DNA of 64,000 nt from Streptomyces liliifuscus. GTDB lineage: Bacteria; Actinomycetota; Actinomycetes; Streptomycetales; Streptomycetaceae. How positions within the stretch are numbered: the stretch's first letter is position 1; every line of letters starts with the position of its first letter. Shown piece after piece: positions 39,007-47,150 of this stretch. The position numbers were made by a program, and so were the translations under genes. Under the pieces are notes generated by a model, which saw only the letters and a list, made by a program, of their open reading frames with translations, was not told the origin of the DNA and ran no database searches. The DNA is taken from positions 10,540,001 through 10,604,000 of the forward strand of contig NZ_CP066831.1 in NCBI RefSeq assembly GCF_016598615.1, given 5' to 3'.

Positions 39007-40104
39007 TCAGTACGCCTTGTCGAGGTCCGACTGGGCGTTGGCCTCGGTGTACGCGCTGTCCTTGATAACGATGTCCTGAGCCACCTCGGAACCCTGGGTG
39101 AAGGTGTCGAGGGTCTGGAAGGCGAGCGGTCCGAAGCGCGGGTTGGACTCGATGACGCCGTGGATCCAGCCGTCCACGATGCCCTGCACGGCGTTGCGCG
39201 TGCCGTCGATGGTCACGATCTTCACGGCGCCCGGCTTCTTGCCCGCGCCCTTGAGGGCGTTGACGGCACCGAGGCCCATCTCGTCGTTCTCGGCGTAGAT
39301 GCCCTTGATCCCGGGCTTTGACTGGATGAGGTTCTCGGTGACCGACTGGCCCTTCTCGCGGGCGAATTCGCCGGTCTGCTGGAACACCACCTTGAGACCG
39401 GGCGCCTTGTCCTTGATCCGGTCGACGAAGCCCTTGGTGCGTTCCGTCGTGACGTTGTTGCCCGCCGAGCCGAGCAGGATGGCGATGTCGCCCTTGCCCC
39501 CGGTCGCCTCGATCATCTCGTCGGCGGCCCGCTTGCCCTGCTCCACGAAGTCGGAGCCGATGAAGCTCACATAGTCCTTGCAGGCGGTGGCGTTGATCTT
39601 GCGGTCCACAGTGACGATCGGGATGTGCTTGGCCGCCGCCGTACGCAGCACGGGTTCCCAGCCGTCCGAGTTGAGCGGCGCGATGACGAGCAGGTCGGCG
39701 CCCTTGGCGATGAGGTCCTGGACGTCGCTGATCTGCTTGGAGAACTGCGACTGGGCGTTGGCGGTGAGGAGCTTGACGCCCCGCTTCTTCGCTTCCGCCT
39801 CGATCGAGGCGGTCTCCGCGATCCGGAAGGGGTTGGCCTCCTTCTCGGACTGGGAGAAACCGACGGTGGCGCTCTTGAGGTCGAGCTTCTCGCCCCCGTA
39901 CGCGTCGATCGTGCAGGCGGGCCCGGATCCGGCGCTGGGTGAGGCGACCTGCTGGCCGGCGTCACCCTGCTGGGGTGCGGCCTTGTCGCTGTCGGAGGAG
40001 CCCTCGGACTTGGTGCATCCGGCGGTCAGGACCAGGCTTGTCAGGAGGCCGGTGGCGAGGAGGGTTCGTGCGGAGGTACGACGGAGAAGTGCGGTGGGCT
40101 TCAT
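39007..40104 (-). CDS. ytfQ: Sugar ABC transporter binding lipoprotein (YtfQ-like)
   Basis: A 365-residue extracellular lipoprotein. The lipobox LTAGC lies near residue 30, then a Ser/Gln-rich linker leads to a periplasmic-binding-protein-I fold. Text shared with E. coli YtfQ includes TVGFSQ, GWEPVL, TERTKGF, GEFAREKG and YAENDEMGLGAVNALK. The E. coli protein binds furanose forms of galactose and arabinose. ATG 40104 is chosen because the signal peptide starts there; the frame further upstream is untypical. Operator-like DNA lies 97 bases upstream. Confidence 0.92.
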   Translation of the reverse strand: MKPTALLRRTSARTLLATGLLTSLVLTAGCTKSEGSSDSDKAAPQQGDAGQQVASPSAGSGPACTIDAYGGEKLDLKSATVGFSQSEKEANPFRIAETASIEAEAKKRGVKLLTANAQSQFSKQISDVQDLIAKGADLLVIAPLNSDGWEPVLRTAAAKHIPIVTVDRKINATACKDYVSFIGSDFVEQGKRAADEMIEATGGKGDIAILLGSAGNNVTTERTKGFVDRIKDKAPGLKVVFQQTGEFAREKGQSVTENLIQSKPGIKGIYAENDEMGLGAVNALKGAGKKPGAVKIVTIDGTRNAVQGIVDGWIHGVIESNPRFGPLAFQTLDTFTQGSEVAQDIVIKDSAYTEANAQSDLDKAY

Positions 40105-40200
40105 GGGAGTCCCCAAACGGCGCGGCCCCGGCGCTGAGAGCGCTCCCGGGGAGTTCGGCACTTGCGGTCAACATGGCGTGCACGTCGTTCAGGGGAGTTT

Positions 40201-40216
40201 TTTACATCGTTGGAAG
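40201..40216. promoter_or_regulatory. LacI-type site upstream of the furanose transporter operon
   Basis: TTTACATCGTTGGAAG matches the complement of the site ahead of lacI/GH2 (TGTACAACGTTGGAAG) at 14 of 16 positions. It lies 97 bases ahead of ytfQ. An additional TGTAAA at 40222-40227 mirrors the TTTACA half. Confidence 0.65.
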
Positions 40217-40268
40217 GGGGCTGTAAAGCCTTCCGTCCGAAATCTCGGCCAGTTGGTCCGGACCGTGG

Positions 40269-41282
40269 TCAGCGTCGTCCGAGGGTGCTCTCCCGCTCCA
40301 CCAGCCGGTATTCCGCGGTGAGTTCACGTCCGCCCGGTTCCTGACGGCCCGACAGACTGCGCAGCAGCGAGGCCATGGCGAGGCGGGCGATGGCCTGTTT
40401 GTCCGGCGCGATCGTGGTGAGTGAGACCGCTCCGAAACGGCTCTCGGCGATGTCGTCGAAACCCACCACGGCGACGTCCCACGGCACCCTGAGCCCGCGC
40501 TCGTGCAGCACCCGCATGGCGCCGATCGCGATGAGGTCGTTGTAGGCGAAGACCGCGTCGGGCCGGATGCCCGAGTCCAGCAGCCGGGCCATGGCCCGGG
40601 CCCCGTCGTCCCGGTCCCAGCCGTCGACGGGCACGACCATGTCGTCCGTGGTCGGCAGGCCCGCAGCCGTCAACTCCGCCCGCCAGCCGTCGAGTCGCAG
40701 ATGGGCGGGGCGGTTCGCGGAGTCGGTGCGGGCGCCGAGATAGGCGATCCGGGTCCGGCCGCGGCCGATCAGATGACGCACCGCCTCCCGCGAGGCGGCC
40801 ACGTTGTCGATCGCGATGTGGTCGAACGGCAGGTCGTACTCGCGCTCGCCGAGCAGCACCAGCGGCACGTCGTCGGCCCGGCCGTGCAGGTCCTCGGCCT
40901 CCAGCTCCAGCGGGCTCAGGATCAGCCCGTCGATCACCCGGGCCCGGAAACCCTGGCTGACCAGCAGTTCCTGCTCACGGTCACCGCGTGTGTGGTCGAG
41001 CAGGACGGTGAACTCGTGCTGGGCCGCCGCGTCGATCACCGCGCCGGCGAGCTCGGCAAAGTAGGGATTTCCGAGCTCGGGAACGGCGAGCGCGATGATG
41101 CCCGTACGGCCCTTGCGCAGATGGCGCGCGGTGAGGTTCGGCCGGTAGCCGAGCTCGTCGATCGCCTCCTGCACCTTGGCGCGCATCGCCGGTGTGACGT
41201 GCGGATAGTTGTTCACGACGTTGGAAACGGTCTTGATCGAGACGCCGGCCCGTTCGGCCACGTCCTTCAGGCTGACCCGCAA
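40269..41282 (-). CDS. LacI-family transcriptional repressor
   Basis: A 337-residue regulator. The helix-turn-helix and hinge at the N-terminus are VSLKDVAERAGVSIKTVSNV, followed by ELGYRPNLTARHLRKGRTG. The C-terminal sugar-binding domain begins at IIALAVPELGNPYFAELAG and ends near AVVGFDDIAESRFGAVSLTT. The best start is the TTG at 41282, five bases after GAGGAG, so the protein begins at the HTH; an in-frame ATG at 41417 would read through the upstream control region. It is divergent from the GH2 gene and close to the transporter. The effector is probably the sugar that transporter imports. Confidence 0.92.
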   Translation of the reverse strand: MRVSLKDVAERAGVSIKTVSNVVNNYPHVTPAMRAKVQEAIDELGYRPNLTARHLRKGRTGIIALAVPELGNPYFAELAGAVIDAAAQHEFTVLLDHTRGDREQELLVSQGFRARVIDGLILSPLELEAEDLHGRADDVPLVLLGEREYDLPFDHIAIDNVAASREAVRHLIGRGRTRIAYLGARTDSANRPAHLRLDGWRAELTAAGLPTTDDMVVPVDGWDRDDGARAMARLLDSGIRPDAVFAYNDLIAIGAMRVLHERGLRVPWDVAVVGFDDIAESRFGAVSLTTIAPDKQAIARLAMASLLRSLSGRQEPGGRELTAEYRLVERESTLGRR

Positions 41283-41379
41283 GGAATCTCCTCGGCATCG
41301 ACAGGGGCTCCGCGACCGGAGCTTTGTCATGGACCTGGACAGCGGCCGAGAGCCCGTGCTCTCATGCCAACTGCCTCTG

Positions 41380-41395
41380 CTTCCAACGTTGTACA
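41380..41395. promoter_or_regulatory. LacI-type operator in the lacI / GH2 divergent region
   Basis: CTTCCAACGTTGTACA holds the palindromic core CAACGTTG. It is 45 bases before the GH2 start and 97 bases before the lacI start. It is the same motif as the site ahead of ytfQ, in reverse orientation. Confidence 0.7.
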
Positions 41396-41440
41396 GACTG
41401 AAGCACCGAGCCGCCACCCTTCCTCAACCAAGGAGGATTC

Positions 41441-44041
41441 GTGCGCATCAGACCGTTCACACACAGCCTCGCCCTGCTCGTCGCAGCAGTGCTGGGTGCC
41501 GCGGGACTGGCCGCAGCACCTGCCGCGACGGCCGCGGAGGATCCCGAGATCCACGGCCTCAAGGGTGAGTACTACACCCAGTCCGCCCCCGGCGCCTTCG
41601 ACTTCCATGAACTCAAAGCCACCGGATTCGACCCGCAACTCGACTTCGACAACCTGGAACCCCGTCTGCGTTCGGCGACCGGACGGTCGGACGACGTCTC
41701 CGTCCGCTGGACCGGCCGGATCGTGCCGGAGAAAACCGGCCCCACCACCTTCTCGATCATCGGGGACAACGGCTTCCGCCTCTGGGTGGACGGGAAACCC
41801 GTCATCGACCACTGGGTCGACGACTGGGACCGCGAACAGGCCGGCGCCCCGGTGGAGTTGACCGCCGGCAAGGCCTACGACATCAAGATCGAGTACTTCG
41901 AGCACTACGGGGGCTCCAACCTCCATGTGCGCTGGACGCCGCCCGGCGGCACCAAGACCGCCGTCCCCCAGTCGGCCTTCCTGCTGCCCGAGGGCTACGA
42001 CTACAACGGGGCCATCGCCGCCACGGTCCTCAAGGACGGCCGCACCCTGCGGCTCGACTTCGTCCAGACACTCGCGGCCGCCCCCGCCGGTCTCACCGAC
42101 CATCTGGACGCCGTGATCGGCGGAGCCAGCTGGCCGCTGGGCCGGGCACGGCTGGATCCGGCCAACCCGAGATCGCTGCTGGTCGCCCTCAAGGAACCCG
42201 TGGTCGGCAACAAGACCGGCACCGCGCGCGGCGCCGCCGATGTGCGCTACGACGGGTCAGGGGGCCTCTCCGGCACGGACGGCAACGTTGTCAAGGCCTT
42301 CTGGAGCAGCGGCGCCAACAAATCCACCTACCAGCTGACCACCCCGTGGGGCGAGAAGGTCACCCCGGACAACGCCCACCGGGAGTACCCCAGGCCGCAG
42401 CTCACCCGCGGCGACTGGAAGAACCTCAACGGCACCTGGCAGTTCGCCGCGGCCAAGGCGGGCGAACAGCCCCCGGTCGGCCGGAAACTCGCAGAGAAGA
42501 TCCTCGTCCCGTACCCCGTCGAGTCCCAGCTGTCGGGCATCGAGCGGCACGAGGACCGGATGTGGTACCGGCGGACCTTCACCGTCCCGTCCGACTGGAA
42601 GATCGGCTCCGCCAAGCGTCTGCAGCTCAACTTCGGCGCGGTCGACTGGCGTTCCGAGGTCTACGTCAACGGCACCAAGGTCGCCGAACACAAGGGCGGC
42701 TACGACAAGTTCAGCGCCGACGTCACCGACGCCCTCAAGCCCGGCCGCACCCAGGAGCTGATCGTCGGCGTCTACGACCCGACCGACGCCGCGAACGGCG
42801 AGAACCCGCCTGTCGGCAAGCAGCGTCTCGACCCCAGCGGCATCTGGTACACCCCGTCCTCCGGTATCTGGCAGACCGTGTGGATGGAGCCCGTCGCCAC
42901 CGACCACGTCGACTCGCTGAAGCTCACTCCGGACGCGGGCGCGGGCACCCTGACCGTCGAGCCGCAGGGCGTACGCCCCGGACTCGCCGTCACCGCGACG
43001 GCGTACGACGGCAAGCGGAAGGTCGCCACCGTCAGCGGACGCACGGGGAGCCCGCTCACCCTGAAGATCAAGAATCCCCGGCTGTGGTCGCCCGACGACC
43101 CCTTCCTGTACGACCTGAAGGTCAGCGTGGGCGCCGACCGCGTCAACAGCTACTTCGGTCTGCGGTCCATCACCGTTGAGAACATCAACGGAACCCCCCG
43201 AACCGTCCTCAACGGCAAGCCGGTCTTCATGATGGCCACCCTCGACCAGGGGTTCTGGCCCGACGGCCTGCACACCGCCCCCAGCGACAAGGCCCTGGCC
43301 CATGACCTGAAGATGCACAAGGCGATGGGCTTCAACTCGGTCCGCAAGCACATCAAGGTCGAACCCGACCGCTGGTTCTACTGGGCCGACCGGCTCGGCC
43401 TGCTGGTGTGGCAGGACATGCCGTCCATGACGGCGGGTGTCAACCCGTCCACCGCGGCCCGCGCCGAGTACGAACTCGAGATGAAGCAGATGATCGACGA
43501 GCACATCAGCAGCCCGTCCATCGTCATGTGGGTCACCTTCAACGAAGGATGGGGCCAGTACGACGTGGGCCGCATCGCCACACAGGCCAAGGCCTGGGAC
43601 CCGACCCGCCTGGTCAACAACCAGTCGGGCCTCAACCTCGGCGCCGACGGCGGCACCGGCGACATCATGGACGAGCACGGCTACCCGAGCCCCGCACTGC
43701 CACCGCGCCCGGACGGCAAACGGGCCACGGTCATGGGCGAGTACGGCGGCCTCGGCCTGGCCGTACCCGGACACGCCTGGTCGGTGCAGCAGTCCTACGT
43801 CGACGTCGACCCGGCCACGTACACCGACGACTACCTCACCAAGCTCGCCGAGGTGCACGCCCTGGCCTGCAAGGGCGGCAACGGCGCGGTCTACACCCAG
43901 ATCGCGGACGTCGAGGGCGAGCTCAACGGGCTGATCACCTACGACCGCAAGGTCGTCAAGCCCGATGTGCCACGGGTCAAGGCGGCCCACGAGGCACTGA
44001 TCAACGACGTGTCGCGGCCGACTCCCGCCGGCTGCGTCTGA
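41441..44041 (+). CDS. Secreted GH2 glycoside hydrolase with PA14 domain
   Basis: An 866-residue exported hydrolase. A Sec signal peptide occupies residues 1-31 (ending ATAA). A PA14 carbohydrate-binding domain follows (about 40-175, with DNGFRLWVDGKPVIDHWVDD). The GH2 jelly-roll (NLNGTWQFAAAK, RMWYRRTFTVP), immunoglobulin-like domain and TIM barrel come next. The acid/base Glu is in FNEGWGQYD (about residue 700) and the probable nucleophile in MGEYGG (about 764). GH2 covers beta-galactosidases, glucuronidases, mannosidases and, in some Streptomyces, galactofuranosidases. The neighbouring furanose transporter makes the last option attractive. GTG 41441 has AAGGAGG upstream. Confidence 0.93.
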   Translation: MRIRPFTHSLALLVAAVLGAAGLAAAPAATAAEDPEIHGLKGEYYTQSAPGAFDFHELKATGFDPQLDFDNLEPRLRSATGRSDDVSVRWTGRIVPEKTGPTTFSIIGDNGFRLWVDGKPVIDHWVDDWDREQAGAPVELTAGKAYDIKIEYFEHYGGSNLHVRWTPPGGTKTAVPQSAFLLPEGYDYNGAIAATVLKDGRTLRLDFVQTLAAAPAGLTDHLDAVIGGASWPLGRARLDPANPRSLLVALKEPVVGNKTGTARGAADVRYDGSGGLSGTDGNVVKAFWSSGANKSTYQLTTPWGEKVTPDNAHREYPRPQLTRGDWKNLNGTWQFAAAKAGEQPPVGRKLAEKILVPYPVESQLSGIERHEDRMWYRRTFTVPSDWKIGSAKRLQLNFGAVDWRSEVYVNGTKVAEHKGGYDKFSADVTDALKPGRTQELIVGVYDPTDAANGENPPVGKQRLDPSGIWYTPSSGIWQTVWMEPVATDHVDSLKLTPDAGAGTLTVEPQGVRPGLAVTATAYDGKRKVATVSGRTGSPLTLKIKNPRLWSPDDPFLYDLKVSVGADRVNSYFGLRSITVENINGTPRTVLNGKPVFMMATLDQGFWPDGLHTAPSDKALAHDLKMHKAMGFNSVRKHIKVEPDRWFYWADRLGLLVWQDMPSMTAGVNPSTAARAEYELEMKQMIDEHISSPSIVMWVTFNEGWGQYDVGRIATQAKAWDPTRLVNNQSGLNLGADGGTGDIMDEHGYPSPALPPRPDGKRATVMGEYGGLGLAVPGHAWSVQQSYVDVDPATYTDDYLTKLAEVHALACKGGNGAVYTQIADVEGELNGLITYDRKVVKPDVPRVKAAHEALINDVSRPTPAGCV

Positions 44042-44047
44042 CCCGGA

Positions 44048-44084
44048 CCGCCCGGCGAACGGCTCCGCGCCGCTCGCCGGGCGG
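44048..44084 (+). terminator. Hairpin terminator downstream of the GH2 gene
   Basis: CCGCCCGGCGA and TCGCCGGGCGG form an 11-bp stem with a small internal hairpin, 7 bases after the GH2 stop codon. Confidence 0.65.
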
Positions 44085-44210
44085 CTCCGGCCCCACCATC
44101 TGCTCTCTCTGGTCTTCCTGCTCTTCGCGGACCCGAACCGCCGCCACCTCCGCCCGATTTCTGGCGGCATGGGGGCATCCGGGACACGCCTGCGTGGGAA
44201 GGATGCCCGT

Positions 44211-45047
44211 GTGACGGAACAACACAGCAGCCGCTTCGACGACATGGCCCTGTACGACCTCCAGCACGTCCGCAACGCGCTGACCCCTCTCCTGAGCCGC
44301 CTCGACCCGCTCACCCCGGGCGACCTCGAACCGTACGACCAGCTCCACTACCTCGGTCATCACGCCCTCGACCACGCCGTCGCACAACTGAGGATCACCC
44401 CCGGCGCGGATGTCGTCGACATCGGCTCCGGGCTCGGCGGACCGGCCCGCTATCTGGCCGAGAGGTACGAGTGCCGCCTCACCGCGGTCGAATTGCAGCC
44501 GGAACTCCACCGGTTGAGCGAGGAACTCACCACGCTGTGCGGACTGTCGGAGCGCGTCCGGGCCGTCGAGGCCGATGCCCTGACCCTGGACGGCGAGGGC
44601 TGGACCGGGCGGCACGACCACCTGATCTCGCTCCTGGCGATCCTGCACATTCCGCGACGCGAGGAACTCTTCGGCGTCTGCCGAGACCTCCTCCGACCCG
44701 AAGGCACCTTCTACATCGAGGACTTCTACACCCGTCGTCCCCTGACCGACGACGAACGGACCGACCTCGCCGACCTCGTCGCCTGCCCCTACCTCCCCGA
44801 CGAGGCCCGGTACCGCAAGGACCTGGAACAAGCAGGCTTCACGGACATGACCTGGACGGACGCCACCGACCTGTGGCTGCCCTGGGTGCGCGACCGCGCC
44901 GACGCCTTCCGGCGCGGATACGAGGAGCGCGTACGACTGCACGGCGAGCCGCTCGCCGGACGGTTGCTCCGGTTCTACGACACGGTGAGCGCGCTGCTGG
45001 CGGGCGGCGGGATCGGAGGCGTACGGATCACCGGGCGGCGGGGCTGA
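44211..45047 (+). CDS. SAM-dependent methyltransferase
   Basis: A 278-residue class I methyltransferase. The SAM-binding region reads VVDIGSGLGGPARYLAERYE, then the acidic TAVELQP and VEADALTLDGEGW. It resembles sterol/phosphoethanolamine and gamma-tocopherol-type enzymes in its long N-terminal helix (YDQLHYLGHHALDHAVAQLR). The substrate is unknown. GTG 44211 has GAAGGATG upstream. The C-terminus runs into an array of short repeats in the following DNA. It is converging with the two-component system. Confidence 0.88.
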   Translation: MTEQHSSRFDDMALYDLQHVRNALTPLLSRLDPLTPGDLEPYDQLHYLGHHALDHAVAQLRITPGADVVDIGSGLGGPARYLAERYECRLTAVELQPELHRLSEELTTLCGLSERVRAVEADALTLDGEGWTGRHDHLISLLAILHIPRREELFGVCRDLLRPEGTFYIEDFYTRRPLTDDERTDLADLVACPYLPDEARYRKDLEQAGFTDMTWTDATDLWLPWVRDRADAFRRGYEERVRLHGEPLAGRLLRFYDTVSALLAGGGIGGVRITGRRG

Positions 45048-45126
45048 GCCACCTGGGCCGAGAGGTGGCGGGGCTGAGAGACGCCGGGGCTGAGGATCGG
45101 CGAGGCTAAGGATCGGCGGGGCTGAG
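45036..45126. repeat. Five imperfect GGCGGGGCTGAG repeats
   Basis: Copies start at 45036, 45067, 45083, 45099 and 45115, with spacings of 31, 16, 16 and 16 bases. The first copy encodes the last residues of the methyltransferase. The array fills the gap before the convergent kinase gene. Confidence 0.6.
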
Positions 45127-45149
45127 AGGCGGCGGCCGGGAATCACGAA

Positions 45150-46352
45150 TCACGGGAAGCGGACGGTGACGGCGAGGCCGCCCGGCCGGCCGGGTTCGGC
45201 CGTTGCCTCGGTGCCGTGGGCCTCGGCGATGGAGCGGACGATGGCGAGGCCCAGCCCGTGCCCCGTGGTTCCGATGCGGTCCTGGGCGAGGCGGCGGAAC
45301 GGCTCGAACAGATCCGGCAGCCGGTCGGCGGGCACAGGAGGCCCGGTGTTGGCCACGGTCAGTGTGCGGCCGTCGATCAGTACCCGGACCCGGCCACCGG
45401 GGTGGTTGTACTGGATGGCGTTGCGGACGAGGTTGGTCAGCAGGTGACGCAGCAGCACCGGATCACCGAGGACGGTCAACTTCCGGTCTGCCGTCACCTC
45501 CACGTCCACTTGCTCGCTCTCGGCCTGCGGGGCGAGCTCGGCCGCCACCAGCCGGGCCGCGGCCGACAGGTCCACGGTCTCGGTCTCTTCCAGCCCGCGG
45601 TCGCTGCGGGCGAGCAGCAACAGTGCGTTGATCAGCCGCTCGGCCTCACGGTTGGCGGTGAGCAGGTCCTCGCGTACGTCGGCGAGACCGTCGGGAAGGG
45701 GATCGGCGAGGCCGACCTCCAGGCTGGTGCGCTGGACCGCGAGGGGCGTCCTGAGTTCGTGGGAGGCGTTGGCGACAAAGCGCCGCTGGCTCTCGAACGA
45801 CTTCTCCAGCCGGTCGAGCATGGTGTCGAAGGTGTCGGCCAGGCGGTGGAGTTCGTCGTCGGGACCGGTGAGCGCCAGCCGCTGGTGCAGGTTCTGCTCA
45901 CTGATCCGACGGGTGGCCTCCGTCATCGCGGCGACCGGCCCGAGCGCCCGCCCGGCCAGCCACCGGCCGAGCAGCCCGGCCAGCAGAGCCATGACGAGCA
46001 GCCCGACGGCCGACCAGAGGACCATCTGCCGCAGGGCGGTGTCCTGTACGGCCTGCACGGTCTGGTCGATCTGCCGGACCATGGCGAAGTCGTCGCGAGG
46101 CGTGACCGGAGGCCGAAAAGGCCCATCGGGCGCCGTGGGCCCCCCGACCACTGCCGAGAACCCGCCCCCGCTCGGCACATCACCCTTCGTGATCTCGATC
46201 CCCTCGACCTGCTGGGCCGTCCCGTAGCGCGCGAGCAGCACCACGAAGGCCAGCAGCGCCGCGCCCGCGAGCAGGAAGAGCACGGAGAAGGCCGCTGTCA
46301 GCCGGGCACGGAACGGCATACCACGCAGCAGCGCCCGCGGGTTCAGTCGCAC
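45150..46352 (-). CDS. Two-component sensor histidine kinase (OmpR-type partner)
   Basis: A 400-residue membrane kinase. One membrane segment near residue 15-40 (FSVLFLLAGAALLAFVVLLA), a loop of about 90 residues outside the cell, and a second segment near 135 (MVLWSAVGLLVMALLAGLLG) are seen. A HAMP domain is followed by the phospho-acceptor His in FVANASHELRTPLAVQ and the ATPase with NLVRNAIQYNHPGG, N-terminal of GHGLGLAIVRSIAEAHG. GTG 46352 lets the gene overlap the upstream regulator gene by ten bases; ATG 46319 is an alternative. It phosphorylates the regulator encoded just before it. Confidence 0.93.
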   Translation of the reverse strand: MRLNPRALLRGMPFRARLTAAFSVLFLLAGAALLAFVVLLARYGTAQQVEGIEITKGDVPSGGGFSAVVGGPTAPDGPFRPPVTPRDDFAMVRQIDQTVQAVQDTALRQMVLWSAVGLLVMALLAGLLGRWLAGRALGPVAAMTEATRRISEQNLHQRLALTGPDDELHRLADTFDTMLDRLEKSFESQRRFVANASHELRTPLAVQRTSLEVGLADPLPDGLADVREDLLTANREAERLINALLLLARSDRGLEETETVDLSAAARLVAAELAPQAESEQVDVEVTADRKLTVLGDPVLLRHLLTNLVRNAIQYNHPGGRVRVLIDGRTLTVANTGPPVPADRLPDLFEPFRRLAQDRIGTTGHGLGLAIVRSIAEAHGTEATAEPGRPGGLAVTVRFP

Positions 46353-47005
46353 AGCCGGTATCCCTGGCCCTTGTCGGCGGTGATGAGACCGGGGTCGCCC
46401 AGTTTGCGGCGCAGTCGGCTCACGACGGCCCGTACCACGCTGGTGCGCGGGTCGAGGTTCTCGTCCCAGAGGGTGCGTACGAGTTCGTCGTGCGGCACTG
46501 CCACCCCCTGAGCCTCCATCAGCAGTCGCAGGACCGCGAACTCCTTGGGTGTCAGTTCCAGTGGCCGTCCCTCCACGGACACCTCGTGCCGGGCCCGGTC
46601 CAGGGTGATGCCCTCGTGCCGCAGAGCGGCCGGTGGCGACTTGGGCACTCGGCGCCCGAGGGTCCGGATCCGGGCGACCAGCTCGGCGAAGTCGAAGGGC
46701 TTGGCCAGATAGTCGTCCGCGCCGAGCGTCGTGAGCCCGTACACCTTGTCCGTGATCTCGCCGGCCGCTGTGAGCATCAGGATCCGTGGCGGGTCGGTGA
46801 GTTCGCGCAGCCGTCGGCACACCTCGTCGCCCGTCATGACCGGTAGGTCGCGATCGAGGACCAGCACGTCGTACTCGGTGAGCAGGCACATCCGCTCGGC
46901 CTCGTCACCGGAGACGGCGAGATCGACGGCCATCGCCTGCCGACGCAGACCCGTGGCGATCGTACGGGCGAGAACACGGTGGTCCTCGGCTACCAGAACT
47001 CTCAT
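46343..47005 (-). CDS. Two-component response regulator (OmpR/PhoB type)
   Basis: A 220-residue regulator. The receiver starts at MRVLVAEDHRVLARTIATGL and has the phospho-acceptor Asp in VLVLDRDLPVMTG and the Lys in YLAKPFD. The winged-helix DNA-binding domain covers residues 125-220 (LELTPKEFAVLRLLMEAQG, VVRAVVSRLRRKLGDPG, GQGYRL). ATG 47005 is used; MGRMRVL at 47014 is possible. The gene is divergent from an ABC exporter operon, and a palindrome with a third half-site sits in that gap. The system probably induces the exporter. Confidence 0.93.
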   Translation of the reverse strand: MRVLVAEDHRVLARTIATGLRRQAMAVDLAVSGDEAERMCLLTEYDVLVLDRDLPVMTGDEVCRRLRELTDPPRILMLTAAGEITDKVYGLTTLGADDYLAKPFDFAELVARIRTLGRRVPKSPPAALRHEGITLDRARHEVSVEGRPLELTPKEFAVLRLLMEAQGVAVPHDELVRTLWDENLDPRTSVVRAVVSRLRRKLGDPGLITADKGQGYRLCD

Positions 47006-47040
47006 GCGCCCCATGAAACCCGGCGCGGCATTGCGGCGGA

Positions 47041-47096
47041 GTAAGGACGGCGGCCGCAGCGGCACGTTCCCGGCATCGCAAGGACAGCGTCCTTAC
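47041..47096. promoter_or_regulatory. Candidate response-regulator operator
   Basis: Three copies of a G(T/C)AAGGAC half-site are present: 47041-47048 and 47078-47085 in direct order and 47089-47096 inverted. The last two form AAGGAC-AGC-GTCCTT. The region lies between the regulator gene and the exporter operon. Confidence 0.55.
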
Positions 47097-47150
47097 GCTC
47101 CCGTAACGCGCTTATCCCGCTGCAAAGGGCGCCCTGCTTCTGTCGTGGCC

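Noticed and set aside
35505..40104. Assignment of the CUT2 importer as a ribose (Rbs) system
   Set aside because: Two different permease genes and YtfQ-like text in the binding protein fit Ytf better than Rbs, which normally has one permease and RbsK/RbsD neighbours.
42257..44314. 685-residue minus-strand open frame
   Set aside because: It is antisense to the GH2 gene and lacks any recognisable domain.
45150..46889. Possible 579-residue kinase with long N-terminal part
   Set aside because: The extra part is the shadow of the response regulator gene; the kinase starts at 46352 or 46319.
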